This document shows positions 11,061-21,619 of a stretch of DNA of 64,000 nt, piece by piece. The translations under genes were made by a program, and so were the position numbers. The first letter of the stretch is position 1. Each line of letters opens with the position of its first letter. The notes below the pieces were generated by a model. It made no database searches, was not told where the DNA came from, and saw only the letters and a program-made list of their open reading frames with translations. Source of the stretch: Megalobrama amblycephala (Eukaryota > Chordata > Actinopteri > Cypriniformes > Xenocyprididae); contig NC_063044.1 of assembly GCF_018812025.1 (NCBI RefSeq), forward strand, positions 44,173,330 to 44,237,329, in the 5' to 3' direction.

Positions 11061-12430
11061 TAAATCAAATAAAATAAAACATTAACTTTAGAAAATGTTT
11101 AATAAGTAAGAATGTTGGGATTATTATTTGCCTTATTAAATATCCCTTAAAGAACCTGCTGTGGTGGCTGTCAGGTTTAGAGAAACGAGCGCCGAGATAG
11201 ACAGCCTATAGGGCAGCACTAACTCGCCAGCTGAGGCCCTGTGATTGCTGCCATAGCAACGGCAGGCAGGAGCTACACAACCTGGCAAACGTCAATTAAC
11301 ACAGATATGTAGATGTAGTGTAGTGGCTGTGAGCAGAGACACATTCAGTTCTGTTAAGATCTGTTGATGTCCTGGCATTAGACAAGAGCAAATCATAGCA
11401 TTCAGCAATGACAGAAAGAGTAAAGGACTGTCTGCCTTGTCTAACACAAAGACATCAGTATGTGCTCAGTCCTCTCTTCTCCAGCCTGTGACTGGATTGG
11501 CATTTTGGTGATGAGGTTAAAGCCAAGAAGAGACAGACAAAGATACACCTGCCTCCACTAATCCAGATATTGATCATCATCCTTGTGCAGTCTGTAGATC
11601 AATGCAGACAATGAGATGCAGGCTGTAACCTCTCGAGGGACTTGAGAGGAGAGATGATGTACTGTATTCCAGGCCTTCTCCTACAAACCATCTAGGGACT
11701 TGATTGGGACTCTGAAGGAGGCAACACAATGTTTACTGCCAGGATATGATCTCAAAGGAGACATTACACAAATATAGAGCAACACCAAAAACCACACACT
11801 CACAGACACACATTTAATTGCCCAAGGGGGGGTATCAAGCTGAGGGCTTCACTGCACATCCCCACATTTTCACATCAATGGCTGTCTGGAAACCTTAACA
11901 TCCATCACCAAAACCAGACGATTAGACCCCTCTGTCTCCGCAGACACCGATCTGTGGAAATCCATATGCTTGTGAAGATCTCTATCAATGGTTCAAACAG
12001 CAGGTTTGTTTGCCCAAACTGAAAAAGGTGTAAATGACAACCCAAAAAAGTTATTGGTCTCATTTAAGTAATTTATTAGTATAGTTTGACGTCACAGCAC
12101 AATGAAGGGTAATGTACGCATCGCAACAAGCTTGTGAAATCCTCTAAAATGCTTCTCTAAAAAGTACAAAATGTAGCATAATGGTTTAGCTAACCTCATG
12201 ATGATAATGCTGTGCTAGTTAATAAGTGAATATAAAAATATATACACACACACACAAGTGAATGAAGAATAATAGATTGATATACTGATATTAATATATT
12301 GATATTTAACATTATTTTAATACAGGCCTATTTTATGTCCAATTTGGTTGTGTTACTTTGAATAAAAGTGTGGTTATTTTACTTTATTGGCTTGTATTTT
12401 TAAAATTTAGATTCTGTAAAATTATTGAAT
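11061..12430. other. Spacer; balanced-composition block 11150-11950, no gene seen
   Basis: No coding exon is supported. The segment 11150-11950 is less AT-rich than its surroundings and free of recognised repeats, so it is a reasonable place for conserved non-coding DNA. It holds an RFX X-box-like motif at 11247-11260. 12020-12430 is AT-rich with a short CA run near 12245. Confidence 0.35.
11247..11260 (+). promoter_or_regulatory. RFX X-box-like motif
   Basis: GCTGCCATAGCAAC fits the RFX consensus GTNRCC-N0-3-RGYAAC except at one position of the first half-site. A single motif can arise by chance. Confidence 0.25.
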
Positions 12431-12885
12431 TTAAAGGATTAGTTCACTTTAAAACAAAAATTAACCCATGATTTACTCACCCTCAAGCCATTCTAGGTGT
12501 ATATGACTTTCTTCTTTCTGATGAACACAATCGGAGTTATATTAATAATCACCATGATGCTCTCATCTTTATAATGGCAGTTAACGGAAACCACCTGTTT
12601 GAAGCTCAAAAAAGTGCATCCATCCATCACAGATGTACTCCACACGGCTCCGGGGGGTTAATAAAGGCCTTCTGAAGTGAAGCGATGTGTTTGTGTAAGA
12701 CAAATACCCATATTTAACACGTTATAAAGTAAAATAACTAGCTTCTGGTCAAACAGATCCTTTATTAACCCCCCGGAGCCGTGTGGAGTACGTCTATGAT
12801 GGATGGATGCACTTTCTTGGGCTTCAAACAGGTGGTTTCCATGCACTGCCATTATAAAGCTTGGAAGCATCAGGGTGTTTATTAA

Positions 12886-13665
12886 AGGTCCCGTTCTTTG
12901 TGATCCCATGTTTCAAACTTTAGTTAGTGTGTAATGTTGTTGTTAGAGTATAAATAAAATCTGTAAAATTTTAAAGCTCAAAGTTCAATGCCAAGCGAGA
13001 TATTTTATTTAACAGAAGTCGCCTACATCGAACGGCCAGTTTGGACTACATCCCTCTACTTCCTTCTTTAATGACGTCACTAAAACAGTTTTTTGACTAA
13101 CCTCCGCCCACAGGAATACACAAAAAAAGGGGGCGTGGTCTTGTTGCGCTCCCACGGAGAAGAGCAAGAGTTGCGTTTGTAGAGTGTGTTTGTCGAAACG
13201 CTGTTATTTTCATCCCGCAGTCCAATCACCTTTGTTTGGCCTTCCCAGGGACGCTGTACTTAGAGATCAATGGTTACAATTTATGTTTAACTCGGTTCCC
13301 GAAAATTATAATCCACATGTAAAACTATGTGCAGCACATTTTGCTGAGGACAGCTTCCTCAATCTCAATCAGTTTAATGCCGGATTCGCACAAAGATTAT
13401 TCTTGAAAGATGGAGCAGAAGCTGCTGTCGAATCACAACACAGGAACCGCTGGCACAATCAGAATTCGTAACGTATTTCTGAAGGAGGGACTTCATAGAA
13501 CAAGGAAGTCATCAGCCCGTTTTTATGACAGTGGAAACAGCGGTATACAGATAAGTAAATTATGTGAAAAATACTGTGTTTTTTTACACGCGAAACATGA
13601 ACACATGTTATATTGCACACTATAAACACAATCAAAGCTTAAAAAAACCACGAAAAACGGGACCT
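12886..13665 (+). mobile_element. TTAA-flanked Kolobok-like transposon (copy 2) with THAP exon
   Basis: Ends AGGTCCCGTTC and GAAAAACGGGACCT (the right end lies in a CACGAAAAACGG context) are flanked by TTAA on both sides (12882-12885, 13666-13669). It is 780 bp and inverted relative to copy 1 at 1501-2176, sharing both ends with it. The interior encodes a THAP-domain fragment. No transposase catalytic region remains, so the copy is non-autonomous. Confidence 0.85.
13184..13471 (+). pseudogene. THAP-domain exon remnant of the Kolobok-like transposon
   Basis: The frame encodes a C2CH THAP-like zinc-finger DNA-binding fragment, which in transposons recognises the element's own ends. Visible THAP features are LFGLPRDAVLRDQW (F, P, R and the invariant W), then VKLCAAHFAEDSF (the C-x2-H pair followed by F), and a GFAQRLFLKDGA tail. 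The true coding start is probably not the ATG at 13184. A polypyrimidine-AG acceptor (TTTTCATCCCGCAG, ending 13220) lies just upstream of the conserved part, so the first cysteine pair should come from an upstream exon. The frame ends at a stop with no transposase core. Copy 1 keeps the acceptor-like sequence but has a different interior. The THAP call is fairly sure; Kolobok ownership is an inference from the TTAA duplications. Confidence 0.7.
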
Positions 13666-13763
13666 TTAATAACTCTGAGTGTATTCGTCATATACACCTA
13701 GGATGGCTTGAGGGTGAGTAAATCATGGTGTACTTTTCATTTTAAAGTGAACCAATCCTTTAA

Positions 13764-14868
13764 TTAAAAAAGTCTAATAATAATAATACAATAATACAAA
13801 AAATAAAACTAATTTAAAATAAGAAATCAATATAAATATATATATTTTTTTTAAGTCCAAGTTTATCCAGAATTTACGGTTTCGGCCCAACATTTTCATT
13901 TTGGTGCATCCTTACAAATCAATTGTTGTCCCAGTCTGTTGTAACTCCAATCAGAGGAGTCGCTCAGCTTGACCCAAATGACATTCTCAAAGGGATAATG
14001 GGGGAAGCAGTGAAGTGTAATTTGTGTGTTTAAATGCAAACACCCCTCCTCTCAGGCTTTCATCAGGCCCTCTGTAGCTTGCAGTGACAGAGATAGGCGT
14101 CTCTGTTCATTACTGTCATATATCTGAACACACTGAGCCCTGGCAAACATCAGTGTCACCAGCAGACATTTGATTGGCAGGGTTTTCCCTGTAAGACACT
14201 GAAGTCTCAGAGTGTTTGCACTGGCAGAAGGGACTGTTTATAGGCGTGTAAAATCTTTACAGAATCCTTCCTTTCTGCAAAATAGTGCCTTGAAGGAAGA
14301 TAATTGTTCAGCAAAAACTAATTTGTTTTTATTAGTGGCACTCGATAAAGCAAATGGATTTGAAAAAACCTCTAACACTAATACAGTAAATTTCAGTGCA
14401 TAAAGGTCACATATACATTGTTTGCCAATTTTTTGCAGGCGAGATCCAGTCGTTTCAAAAGGAATCCATGCAACTGGGAAATTTGTATGAGAGTGAAATA
14501 TTTCCCTAAGCATGTTTCGCAATGGGTTCAAGTCAGTCATGCTGATTTACTGTGTTGACCAACATAAAGCTGCTTGATCTATGCTTCATACTTCGCTACA
14601 CTACTGACAACAGAATATGGACCTTTTTTGCCTGCTAAATTTTTGATAACATGACCGCACCATAACCTGTACTATTCGTAAGACTGGCCGTTTCTAAGTG
14701 ATAAAATTTTTAACGATGGTAAATGTCAGAAAATGGTGGATGAAACAGGCAAAAAGTGCTGGAGAAAATGGGCAGCAATCGTGTTGGAGAAAACAGGTGA
14801 AAAAATAAAGAAAGCATGTGAAAATATGGTGGAGAAAACAGGCAAAGTAAGTAATCGCCTAGAATCCA
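13764..14868. other. Spacer, no gene seen
   Basis: No credible coding region. Overlapping frames near 14212-14540 on both strands have no recognised domain. A local AGAAAA/GGTGGA-rich stretch occurs at 14710-14850 with repeated GAGAAAACAGG and GAAAATGG phrases, looking like a short degenerate tandem duplication. Confidence 0.35.
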
Positions 14869-14876
14869 CCCTAGCA

Positions 14877-15288
14877 TAGGGTGACCATATGTGCCATTTT
14901 CCCAGGACACGTCCTGTCCAGGATTTCTAAGTTGCATAAAATGTTGTTTTGGTTTTGTTTTCATATTTGCTGAAGGTAGCCTAATGATTAAAAAATTATT
15001 TTACCAATAGCGTGCATTATACATAATCGCCCAATTGTGGCTTGCGAGAAGGCTGGATCTACAGAGAACGGTCAAAGCATTGCAAATACGACAACATTTT
15101 AATGCACTGCATGAAGACTGTCAATAAGAACAGTGGCTTGCACAGACCTCCGTTTAGAAATCACGTTCAGGGGGCACATCGATATGACCACTTTCTCGAT
15201 TAAAGAGGCAAGGGCTCAAGCCATTTTAGGCAATTTAGAAATCCTGGACAGAACGCTTCCTGGGAAAATGGCACATATGGTCACCCTA
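14877..15288. mobile_element. hAT MITE with exact 8-bp target-site duplication
   Basis: CCCTAGCA occurs directly before the left end (14869-14876) and directly after the right end (15289-15296). The ends form a long inverted repeat: TAGGGTGACCATATGTGCCA, then TTTTCCCAGGA and CCAGGATTTCTAA, mirrored at the right. 8-bp duplications are the hAT hallmark. The 412-bp element has no transposase frame. Confidence 0.9.
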
Positions 15289-15354
15289 CCCTAGCAACCA
15301 CTTAGCAATGTGCTAAACACCATTTAGAACACCTTAGCAACACATTGGCGAACA

Positions 15355-15935
15355 CTAGCCACATGGACACTTTTTGTTTCAATCTGAATGAAATCATTCC
15401 GATTGATGAATCTGAACATAGTGCTTACATAAATGCTTGATATGCGTGTTTATATCACAAGCTTCAAATCATATTTAATCCTTTGACATGCGCACACTGC
15501 ACAAATATACAGAGTTTCCTGCTGTTGTCACATAATAACCATCCTAATTTTCTTTGTTTTAAAAAGCAGACTTAACATTTATCTATTTTAGGTCCTAATT
15601 AGGAGATGATGAGCACACAAGAAGCTTATATTAATCAAGATGTAAAGACGCCCATTCCTGTGCCCAAAACGAGGCACCTGCAGATGAGAATCTGAAGCAA
15701 ACACTTGTGGGACAACGTTGTCCTGCACTATATCACAGACGATGAGTCGAAAGAGAATTTTATATTGATACTACAGTCATTTATTATATTCAACAACATC
15801 ATCAGCTCATTCCGTCCATGCATCATTCCACGTCATTGCACGAAACTTTCCAGTTTCGGTTTTCAATCCGATCAAATGTTTACTTGTCCTCTCGATCGGA
15901 TTAGAAAAGGTTTATTCCACCCCTCTCAACCCAAA
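15355..15935. repeat. Possible degraded inverted-ended DNA element
   Basis: The left part (TTTCAATCTGAATGAAATCA, TTCCGATTGATGAATC) and the right part (TTTTCAATCCGATCAAATGT, GATCGGATTAGAAAAGG) contain mirrored 'CAATCxGAT' phrases. The arms are heavily diverged and no target duplication is clear. Confidence 0.3.
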
Positions 15936-16713
15936 TGAAATTTCAATCGGCGGTGATGACAGCTCAATTTTATTTTGAAATGTAGTTCTTTTGGTGGTCT
16001 TGCTGTTGCTAACATGGTTTTTACGATGTCACTGACATTTGACAGACAGCGAGGAAGTTGCAGCACTTTGCTTTGCTTTCTGAACATTAAAGAGATGAAT
16101 GTAGACTACAGGGAACATCAAAGAGGAGGATCACCAGTGGGCCTGAAACAGAGAGGGTCGGGCAGCTAACATCACACCAGCTCTGTGATCAAAATGGATA
16201 GCCACAGATCTTCATTCATTACAAATTAAAGATGACTGGCATGCAATCACATAACCTGGCCAACTTCCACAAGTGCACATCCTGGTATATGGGAGCCGCT
16301 CTGCCCTGGAGCGCAATGTGATGAGATGATTCACCACAGAGGCTCGTGAATTTAGAGAAGCTCATTATTGGCTGTGGGCTACAAAATGTCCAGGCCATCT
16401 ATTCGGTTAGATGTCTTCATAAGACCAGGTCCATCCTCAAGCACCTCAATCATCTCAAGAGCATCCACTCAAAAACCAAGAGACTGCAAAACAACGTCTA
16501 CTGTACCTTCAGGATGTGAGGCTGTTTAAGCCCAGCTATGGTTATGTGTAATGTTATATGGACCTTCCTTTAATATAGTATATTTATATGTTGATTTTGT
16601 AGGTTTATAGTGTGTTCAGTTTAGGTCTTTTAATGTTTTTCTGTTAAATTGCTGTGTTGAGGTGTATTTCATTATTAAAAACTTTAAAGTCAGTGAAATT
16701 CTTTGACACAGTC
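15936..16713. other. Spacer; may include a LINE 3'-end remnant
   Basis: Apart from the weak LINE-like translation at 16421-16545, nothing was recognised. The stretch is bounded on the right by the Harbinger-like element. Confidence 0.35.
16421..16545 (+). pseudogene. Possible LINE ORF2 carboxy-end remnant
   Basis: The plus-strand translation around RSILKHLNH and IHSKTKRLQNNVY, interrupted by stops, resembles from memory the C-terminal 'SRTTRLQNSFYPQAVRLFN' type ending of fish non-LTR retrotransposons. It is short and decayed, so chance resemblance is possible. Confidence 0.25.
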
Positions 16714-16914
16714 TTAAGGTGATGATACACGGGGCAACTTTTTGAGCAATGTTGCCGAGCAACGTTGCTTGGGCACTTTCCCACTGAGAATGAGCAACAA
16801 ATATATATCTGGATACGTTAGATCGGTCATGGGCAATTTTTTGAGATCCTCCAATCAGAATGTTAGCAGCCGATCACGTGACCGGTTCGGAGATTTCAGA
16901 AACATTCAAACAAG

Positions 16915-17088
16915 ATGGCGGCCCCTCAGCGGCAGTGGAGCGGAGAAAAGGAGTGTGAACTTTTATCTTTTTATGCTAGTAAGTTGTCATGCGTCAACCC
17001 AAAACATGGAATTTACCTCATATATTGCTTAAAATACCAACAACTGTCCAAAGTAATGTGTGTATGCTGTAATGAAGCCATTGAATGA
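16915..17088 (+). pseudogene. Possible MADF/Myb-like accessory-gene first exon of the Harbinger-like element
   Basis: An ATG at 16915 opens a frame starting MAAPQRQWSGEKECELLSFY, with the W...E.E..LL..Y pattern seen at the start of MADF or SANT/Myb-like domains. Harbinger elements typically carry such a second gene, whose product helps the transposase bind DNA and enter the nucleus. A splice-donor-like CTAGTAAGT (GT at 16979-16980) follows the conserved stretch; beyond it the frame is not domain-like and stops at about 17088. No second exon remains before the element's right end. The assignment rests on a short motif plus the element's TTA ends. Confidence 0.4.
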
Positions 17089-17125
17089 TTTCAGTTAAAT
17101 ACTAAAACGACGGGATTTGTTTAAC

Positions 17126-17209
17126 GGCTGTAGTAGCGTAGGCTGTAGGGCGATTGACACATGAATAGCTTTTGATGCGATCAACGCGGGTTCAAATCCG
17201 CCTTTTGCC
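17126..17209 (+). pseudogene. tRNA-like sequence (degenerate, serine-tRNA-like)
   Basis: The stretch has an A-box-like TAGCGTAGGCTGTAGG, a possible anticodon loop CATGAAT (TGA in the centre) and a good B box, GGGTTCAAATCC, in the right order and spacing for a type II tRNA. Stems are poorly paired, so it is not a functional tRNA. It may be a tRNA-derived piece captured by the transposon. Confidence 0.3.
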
Positions 17210-17489
17210 GAACTCGCTCTTCTCCCTTTTCCTGTCACAAATCAGATCAGAAAGGCATTTATTTTTAACAAAAATTAAGAAAATATTTGAAAAGTTGAAA
17301 TAAAGTGCCTAACAAGTGTTTATAATAAAGTATTTATTGAGTTGGCAATAGATTTGCTCCTCTCTGATTAGTTGCTGCCAACTGTCCGTTGCCCTAATTA
17401 GTTGCCCTGTGTCTCATCAGGTTGCCCGTTGACGGCAACATTGCCCAGCAACATTGCTCAAAAAGTTGCCCCGTGTATCATCACCTTTA

Positions 17490-17910
17490 GTGATTGATTG
17501 AAATTTCATTGAAATTTCATCAGTGACATAAGGAGAGGACAGACCCAATGGACATCCTAAATAAAACCCTATTATCACTCATCACTAGCCAAAGGGTATT
17601 ATTAACTCAAGGCTTCTAACGTGCCCTATAATGAACTCTATGGGAGTTTGGAAGAACACATTCATGTTACAAAAGAGGTACTGCCATCTACAGTTCAATT
17701 AAGTGCATTTATAAGATATTACAATACAAAATATGCTCCTTAGGTCACTCTTACAGCCCAAATCAATATCTGACACATTTCTTGGAAGCATCAAAGTAAC
17801 ATCCAGCTGGCTCACTGCCTTCTGTCTCAACCAGCAAAACTCATGGATATTCATTATGGCTTGAGGTTGTGTGCTAAGGTCACACAGTCGATGGCAGTAA
17901 TATCATAGTG
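17490..17910. other. Spacer, no gene seen
   Basis: Unremarkable AT-moderate sequence between two transposons; no long frame or recognised repeat. Confidence 0.4.
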
Positions 17911-18080
17911 CAGGGGTGTAAAACTCAGTTCTTGGAGGGCCACAGCCATGCAGAGTTTACTTCCAACCCTGCTCCAACACACATACCTGTAGTTTTCAAA
18001 TAAGCCTGAAGGACTTGATTAGCTGGATCAGGTGCATTTAATTAGGGTTGAAGCTAAACTCTGCAGGCCTGTAACACCCC
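17911..18080. repeat. Short dispersed repeat with CAGGGGTGT / AACACCCC ends
   Basis: CAGGGGTGTAAAACTCAGTT, CTTGGAGGGCCACAGCCATG, then CCTGCTCCAACACACATACC and a CTGTAACACCCC end form a unit I recognise as very common in teleosts, probably hAT-derived. No target duplication is visible. Confidence 0.6.
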
Positions 18081-18089
18081 AGGAACTGA

Positions 18090-18830
18090 TGCTGCATCCC
18101 AATTCGCATATACTCTGTCCTAATGTACTGTTTTTGTGAAGAAAAAGTACGTATTTTTGAGTGTATAGAAGAAGAGTAGGCAAGAGTACTACTACATAAT
18201 TGTATCTTTAACGGACGGCTCTGTTGCTTAGTTTCATGCATCCTATCACTGTTTAAACAGCCCTGCCAACCATCTTGTCTAAAATCCTCTACATTTAATC
18301 TAATTTAATTTCCTACCGTTTCGGAGAGAAATGTAGTCGCGTGTTGAACTGCCAGTCGTGGGTCTTTCATGCAGAGAACTCATGTTTGCATAATGATGCA
18401 TTTAAAAGTTAATGACCAAATGCATCTTTACAAAAGTCCAAAATGCTGTTGCAGATGAAATATAATGTGGATAACACTGAATAAATTTTCGTCAGGTTAG
18501 ATATGGATTATTAATCACTCAAAACCCTAAACCTCTCTACTTCACCTTCAGACTCGCACATCCGCCATGTTTTTTTTTTTTTTTTAAACACTTTTTATTC
18601 ATGTTTGTAGCTCTAATCGAATCCTCGTCCAGCGCACAATGGGTTGTGGGCAGTATTAACCGTTAGAGTGTGCACGGATCTGAACTTCGGATTCTAACCG
18701 GAAAAAGAAGACCACCCGGGTATCGAAGGAATACTCGTACTCAATACTCATACTCAGCATACTGTTTGCGACACACTAATTCTAATTTCGAATACTATTT
18801 AGGATGGACAGCATACAAATTGAGAAACAG
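18090..18830. repeat. Diverged fish DNA-transposon-like repeat ('gctgcatcccaattcgcata')
   Basis: The left end GCTGCATCCCAATTCGCATA and a mirrored but decayed right end (about GGACAGCATACAAATTGAGA) bracket AT-rich sequence with repeated 'ATACTC' phrases near 18730-18760 and a T run at 18570-18585. No transposase is seen. Confidence 0.4.
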
Positions 18831-18956
18831 AATGAGTTTGGCACCCATCATAGAGAAACCAAAGCTTCACGGGAGCTGAGAGGATAGTCTGTGCTCAGAA
18901 AATCGCAAACTCTCACAACCAGATTCATGAAGTAAATACTAAAAAAGTGATTTTCT

Positions 18957-19162
18957 TAGGGACTGTTTACACAGAACGTGTTTATGAATTCCACTGTCTG
19001 CTAGGCCATTGTTTTTCTATGCAATAGATAGTGTTTGAGTGTTGCGCTCACATATTTTGCAGTACCTTGTGCATACATTATTCTAAAAATAGTTCAGGTT
19101 AAAAGTTTTTCCTACTTTTTTCCCTTTTAAATGCAAAAATGCATTCTGTGTGAATGGTCTCT
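18957..19162. mobile_element. Short hAT-like MITE with 'TTTACACAGAACG' ends
   Basis: GGGACTGTTTACACAGAACG at the left is mirrored by CATTCTGTGTGAATGGTCTC at the right. It is 206 bp with no coding content. The flanks (TTCTTA and CTTACTAAG) do not give a clean duplication. Confidence 0.55.
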
Positions 19163-20209
19163 TACTAAGTATATTTTCTTTTTTTCCAGTACAAGTACCA
19201 GTCAAATTTGTGGATCTCAGTACCAATTTTGGTACCATAGAAAAAATAGCTGTAAATATTTTGTTTGTTTTTATTATACTATTTGAAAATTAAAAATATT
19301 AAATAAATAAAATTATTTTTTTTAATGCTATTAATGATTATAAGTAAATAATACATTAAAACATTAACATGTAGCCTTCAAACATTGTTCAGTTAAATAA
19401 ACATTGCATTAAAACAAAATCACATGAAAAGTTTAGAATGAATTAATAATAATAGAACAAGTGGCAGGTCTATAACACTTACACTTAAAGACTTAATGCA
19501 CAGATCTATTTTGACATATCTGATTTTTTTTTTTTTTTGTCCCATATATTGTCAAATTTCACAATCTCAGATACGATACAATCCCGCATTTTAATGTGGT
19601 TGTCACTCTCCGAAACTTTTCAGCGTGTACATAGCAGCATGAAAAAAAAATCAACTTTCATTTAAATTATGAATGGGTTATAAACAGAAAGCAAGCAAAG
19701 AGCGTTCCCTTTATAATCAGTGAAAACTCCCGTTATATAAACAAAAAACAAAAATCGGACATATACTGCTTATTTACATAGTCTCTTATAAACATCGTCT
19801 TTATACGGTGTTGGTTATAATAAAATGATTTTGGCTTGTGCAGAGCTCACTCTGAACAAACTCTGATTCTGACAAACTAAAATGCGTCTGATTGGCCATT
19901 GCGTTCATGCAATCAACAGACATGTCAGTGATTGGCTACAATGCTCAATGCTGAAAAATCACATTGTAAATTAGAACTGGGTATCGAATTCAATACTTTC
20001 TAGGTAACGACCGAATTGCCTCCATACTATGGAGTATCGAAAATTGTCTTGTCATTCCGTACCAAATTTCGATACCTCCAAACAGAGCCGGGGAGAGGGG
20101 GTGGAGAAATGCTCTCGCTGTCTCGTTTACATTTACATTTTTACATTTAGCCATTTAGCAGACGCTTTTCTCCAAACGACTTACAAATTAGAGTAGTAGA
20201 AGCAATCTA

Positions 20210-21397
20210 TCAACATGAGAACAACAGTATGTAAGTGCTGTGTGAAGTCACAATTATGTCAGTAAAGTGCTCGTAGCAAGGATTTTTTTTTTTTTTAAAT
20301 ACACAAAGAGATGGAAGAAGAAGAGAAATCAAGGTAAGTGCTTCTATTACTGGGTCAAGTGCTGACGAAAAAGATACGTCTAGCATGTTTTTGAAAATGG
20401 CTAAAGACTCAGCTGCTCGGATAGCGCGTGGCAGGTCATTCCACCAGCCAGGAACAGACCCGGAAAAGGTCTGTGAGAGTGATTTTGTGCCCCTTTGTGA
20501 TGGCACCACAAGGCGCCGTTCACTTGCAGAACGCAAGTTTCTGGAGGGCGCATAAGTCTGAAGTAGTGAGTTAAGATATAGCGGTGCAGAGCCAGCAGTC
20601 GTTCTGTAGGCAAACATCAGAGCCTTGAATTGGATGCAAGCAGCTATTGGCAGCCAATGCAGACCGATGAAGAGAGGTGTGACATGTGCTCTCTTCGGTT
20701 CGTTAAAGACCAGTCTTGCTGCAGCATTCTGGATCAGTTGTAGAGGCTTGACAGTGCATGCTGGAAGTCCAGCCAAGAGAGCATTACAGTAGTCCAGTCT
20801 GGATAGAACAAGAGCTTGCACAAGAATTTGTGCGGAATGCTCCGATAGGAAGGGTCTAATCTTCCTGATGTTGTACAAGGCAAATCTGCAGGACCGGGCC
20901 GTTGTAGCGATATGATCTGTGAAGCTTAAACAATCATCAATCACCACTCCAAGGTTCCTGGCTATCCTGGAAGGAGTAATGGTTGACGACCCAAGCTGAA
21001 CTGAAAGGTTGTGATGAAGTGTTGGGTTGGCACAGACCACAAGCAGTTCCATTTTTGCAAGGTTGAGTTGAAGGTGGTGGTCCTTCATCCAGGCAGAAAT
21101 GGCTGTCAGGCAGGCTGCGATGCGAGCAGCAACCGTCGGATCATCTGGTTGGAATGAGAGGTAGAGTTGTGTGTCATCAGCGTAACAGTGAAAGGAGAAA
21201 CCATGTTCCTGAATGACAGATCCTAGTGATGACATGTAGATGGAGAAGAGAAGTGGTCCAAGCACAGAGCCCTGAGGTACCCCAGTAGCAAGATGATGTG
21301 ACTTGGACACCTCACCTCTCAAAGATACCCTGAAGGACCTACCTGAGAGGTAAGACTTGAACCACTGGAGTGCGGTTCCCGAGATGCCCTTCGACAT
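20210..21397 (-). pseudogene. L2-type LINE reverse transcriptase, C-terminal part
   Basis: A 395-codon frame encodes the catalytic half of a non-LTR reverse transcriptase, the enzyme that copies LINE RNA at the nicked target. Visible motifs are GVPQGSVLGPLLF (residues 39-51) and the catalytic YADD (72-75; DNA 21173-21184), followed by LNLAKMELLV, then the conserved C-terminal blocks LDYCNALLAGLP, AARLVF and LHWLPI, and an FSGSVPGWWNDLP-type ending. The first methionine is internal to the domain: upstream RT residues lie in another frame (21319-21612), so a frameshift near 21400-21430 separates them. The last ~45 residues after FKNMLDVSF look like read-through into non-LINE-like sequence. The long open frame suggests a fairly young insertion. 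Confidence 0.85.
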
Positions 21398-21612
21398 GAG
21401 GGTTGACAGGACGATCTGGTGGTTAATTTGTCAAAAGCAGCAGACAGATCCAGCAAGATGAGTACTGATGATTTTGAAGTTGCTCGTGCCAGTCTCAGTG
21501 CTTCAGTGACTAAGAGCAGGGCAGTCTCAGTTGAGTGGCCACTCTTGAAACCAGACTGGTGGTTGTCAAGGAGGTTGTTCTGTGTGAGATAAGTAGACAG
21601 TTGGTTGAACAC
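21319..21612 (-). pseudogene. L2-type LINE reverse transcriptase, middle part (frameshifted)
   Basis: This frame encodes the finger region of the same reverse transcriptase. It shows NNLLDNHQSGFKSGHSTETA and then LILLDLSAAFD, the conserved first catalytic-aspartate block of LINE RTs. After LSAAFD the translation loses similarity, and the correct continuation is in the frame of 20210-21397, so a small deletion has occurred there. The final ~35 residues are out-of-frame sequence. Confidence 0.8.
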
Positions 21613-21619
21613 AACTCTC

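Larger units (their letters stand above)
12431..13763. mobile_element. Palindromic TTAA-type MITE ('gggttagttcaccc' family), split by a nested element
   Basis: The left end AAAGGATTAGTTCACTTTAA and right end TTAAAGTGAACCAATCCTTT are inverted, with TTAA in the flanks (12431-12434; 13760-13763). Arms continue inward (ATGATTTACTCACCCTCAAG against CTTGAGGGTGAGTAAATCAT) and an inner pair mirrors CCACACGGCTCCGGGGGG against CCCCCCGGAGCCGTGTGG across a spacer of about 115 bp. The right arm is interrupted by the Kolobok-like element 12886-13665. Confidence 0.75.
16717..17486. mobile_element. PIF/Harbinger-like element with TTA target duplications
   Basis: The ends AGGTGATGATACACGGGG and CCCCGTGTATCATCACCT are perfect inverted repeats that continue inward (CAACTTTTTGAGCAATGTTG and complement) for more than 35 bp. 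TTA flanks both sides (16714-16716; 17487-17489), the usual 3-bp duplication of PIF/Harbinger. It is 770 bp and non-autonomous. The middle keeps a possible first exon of the accessory MADF/Myb-like gene and a tRNA-like stretch. Confidence 0.75.

Noticed and set aside
20401..20613. 70-codon minus-strand frame overlapping the LINE
   Set aside because: It is an out-of-frame shadow of the reverse transcriptase frame.
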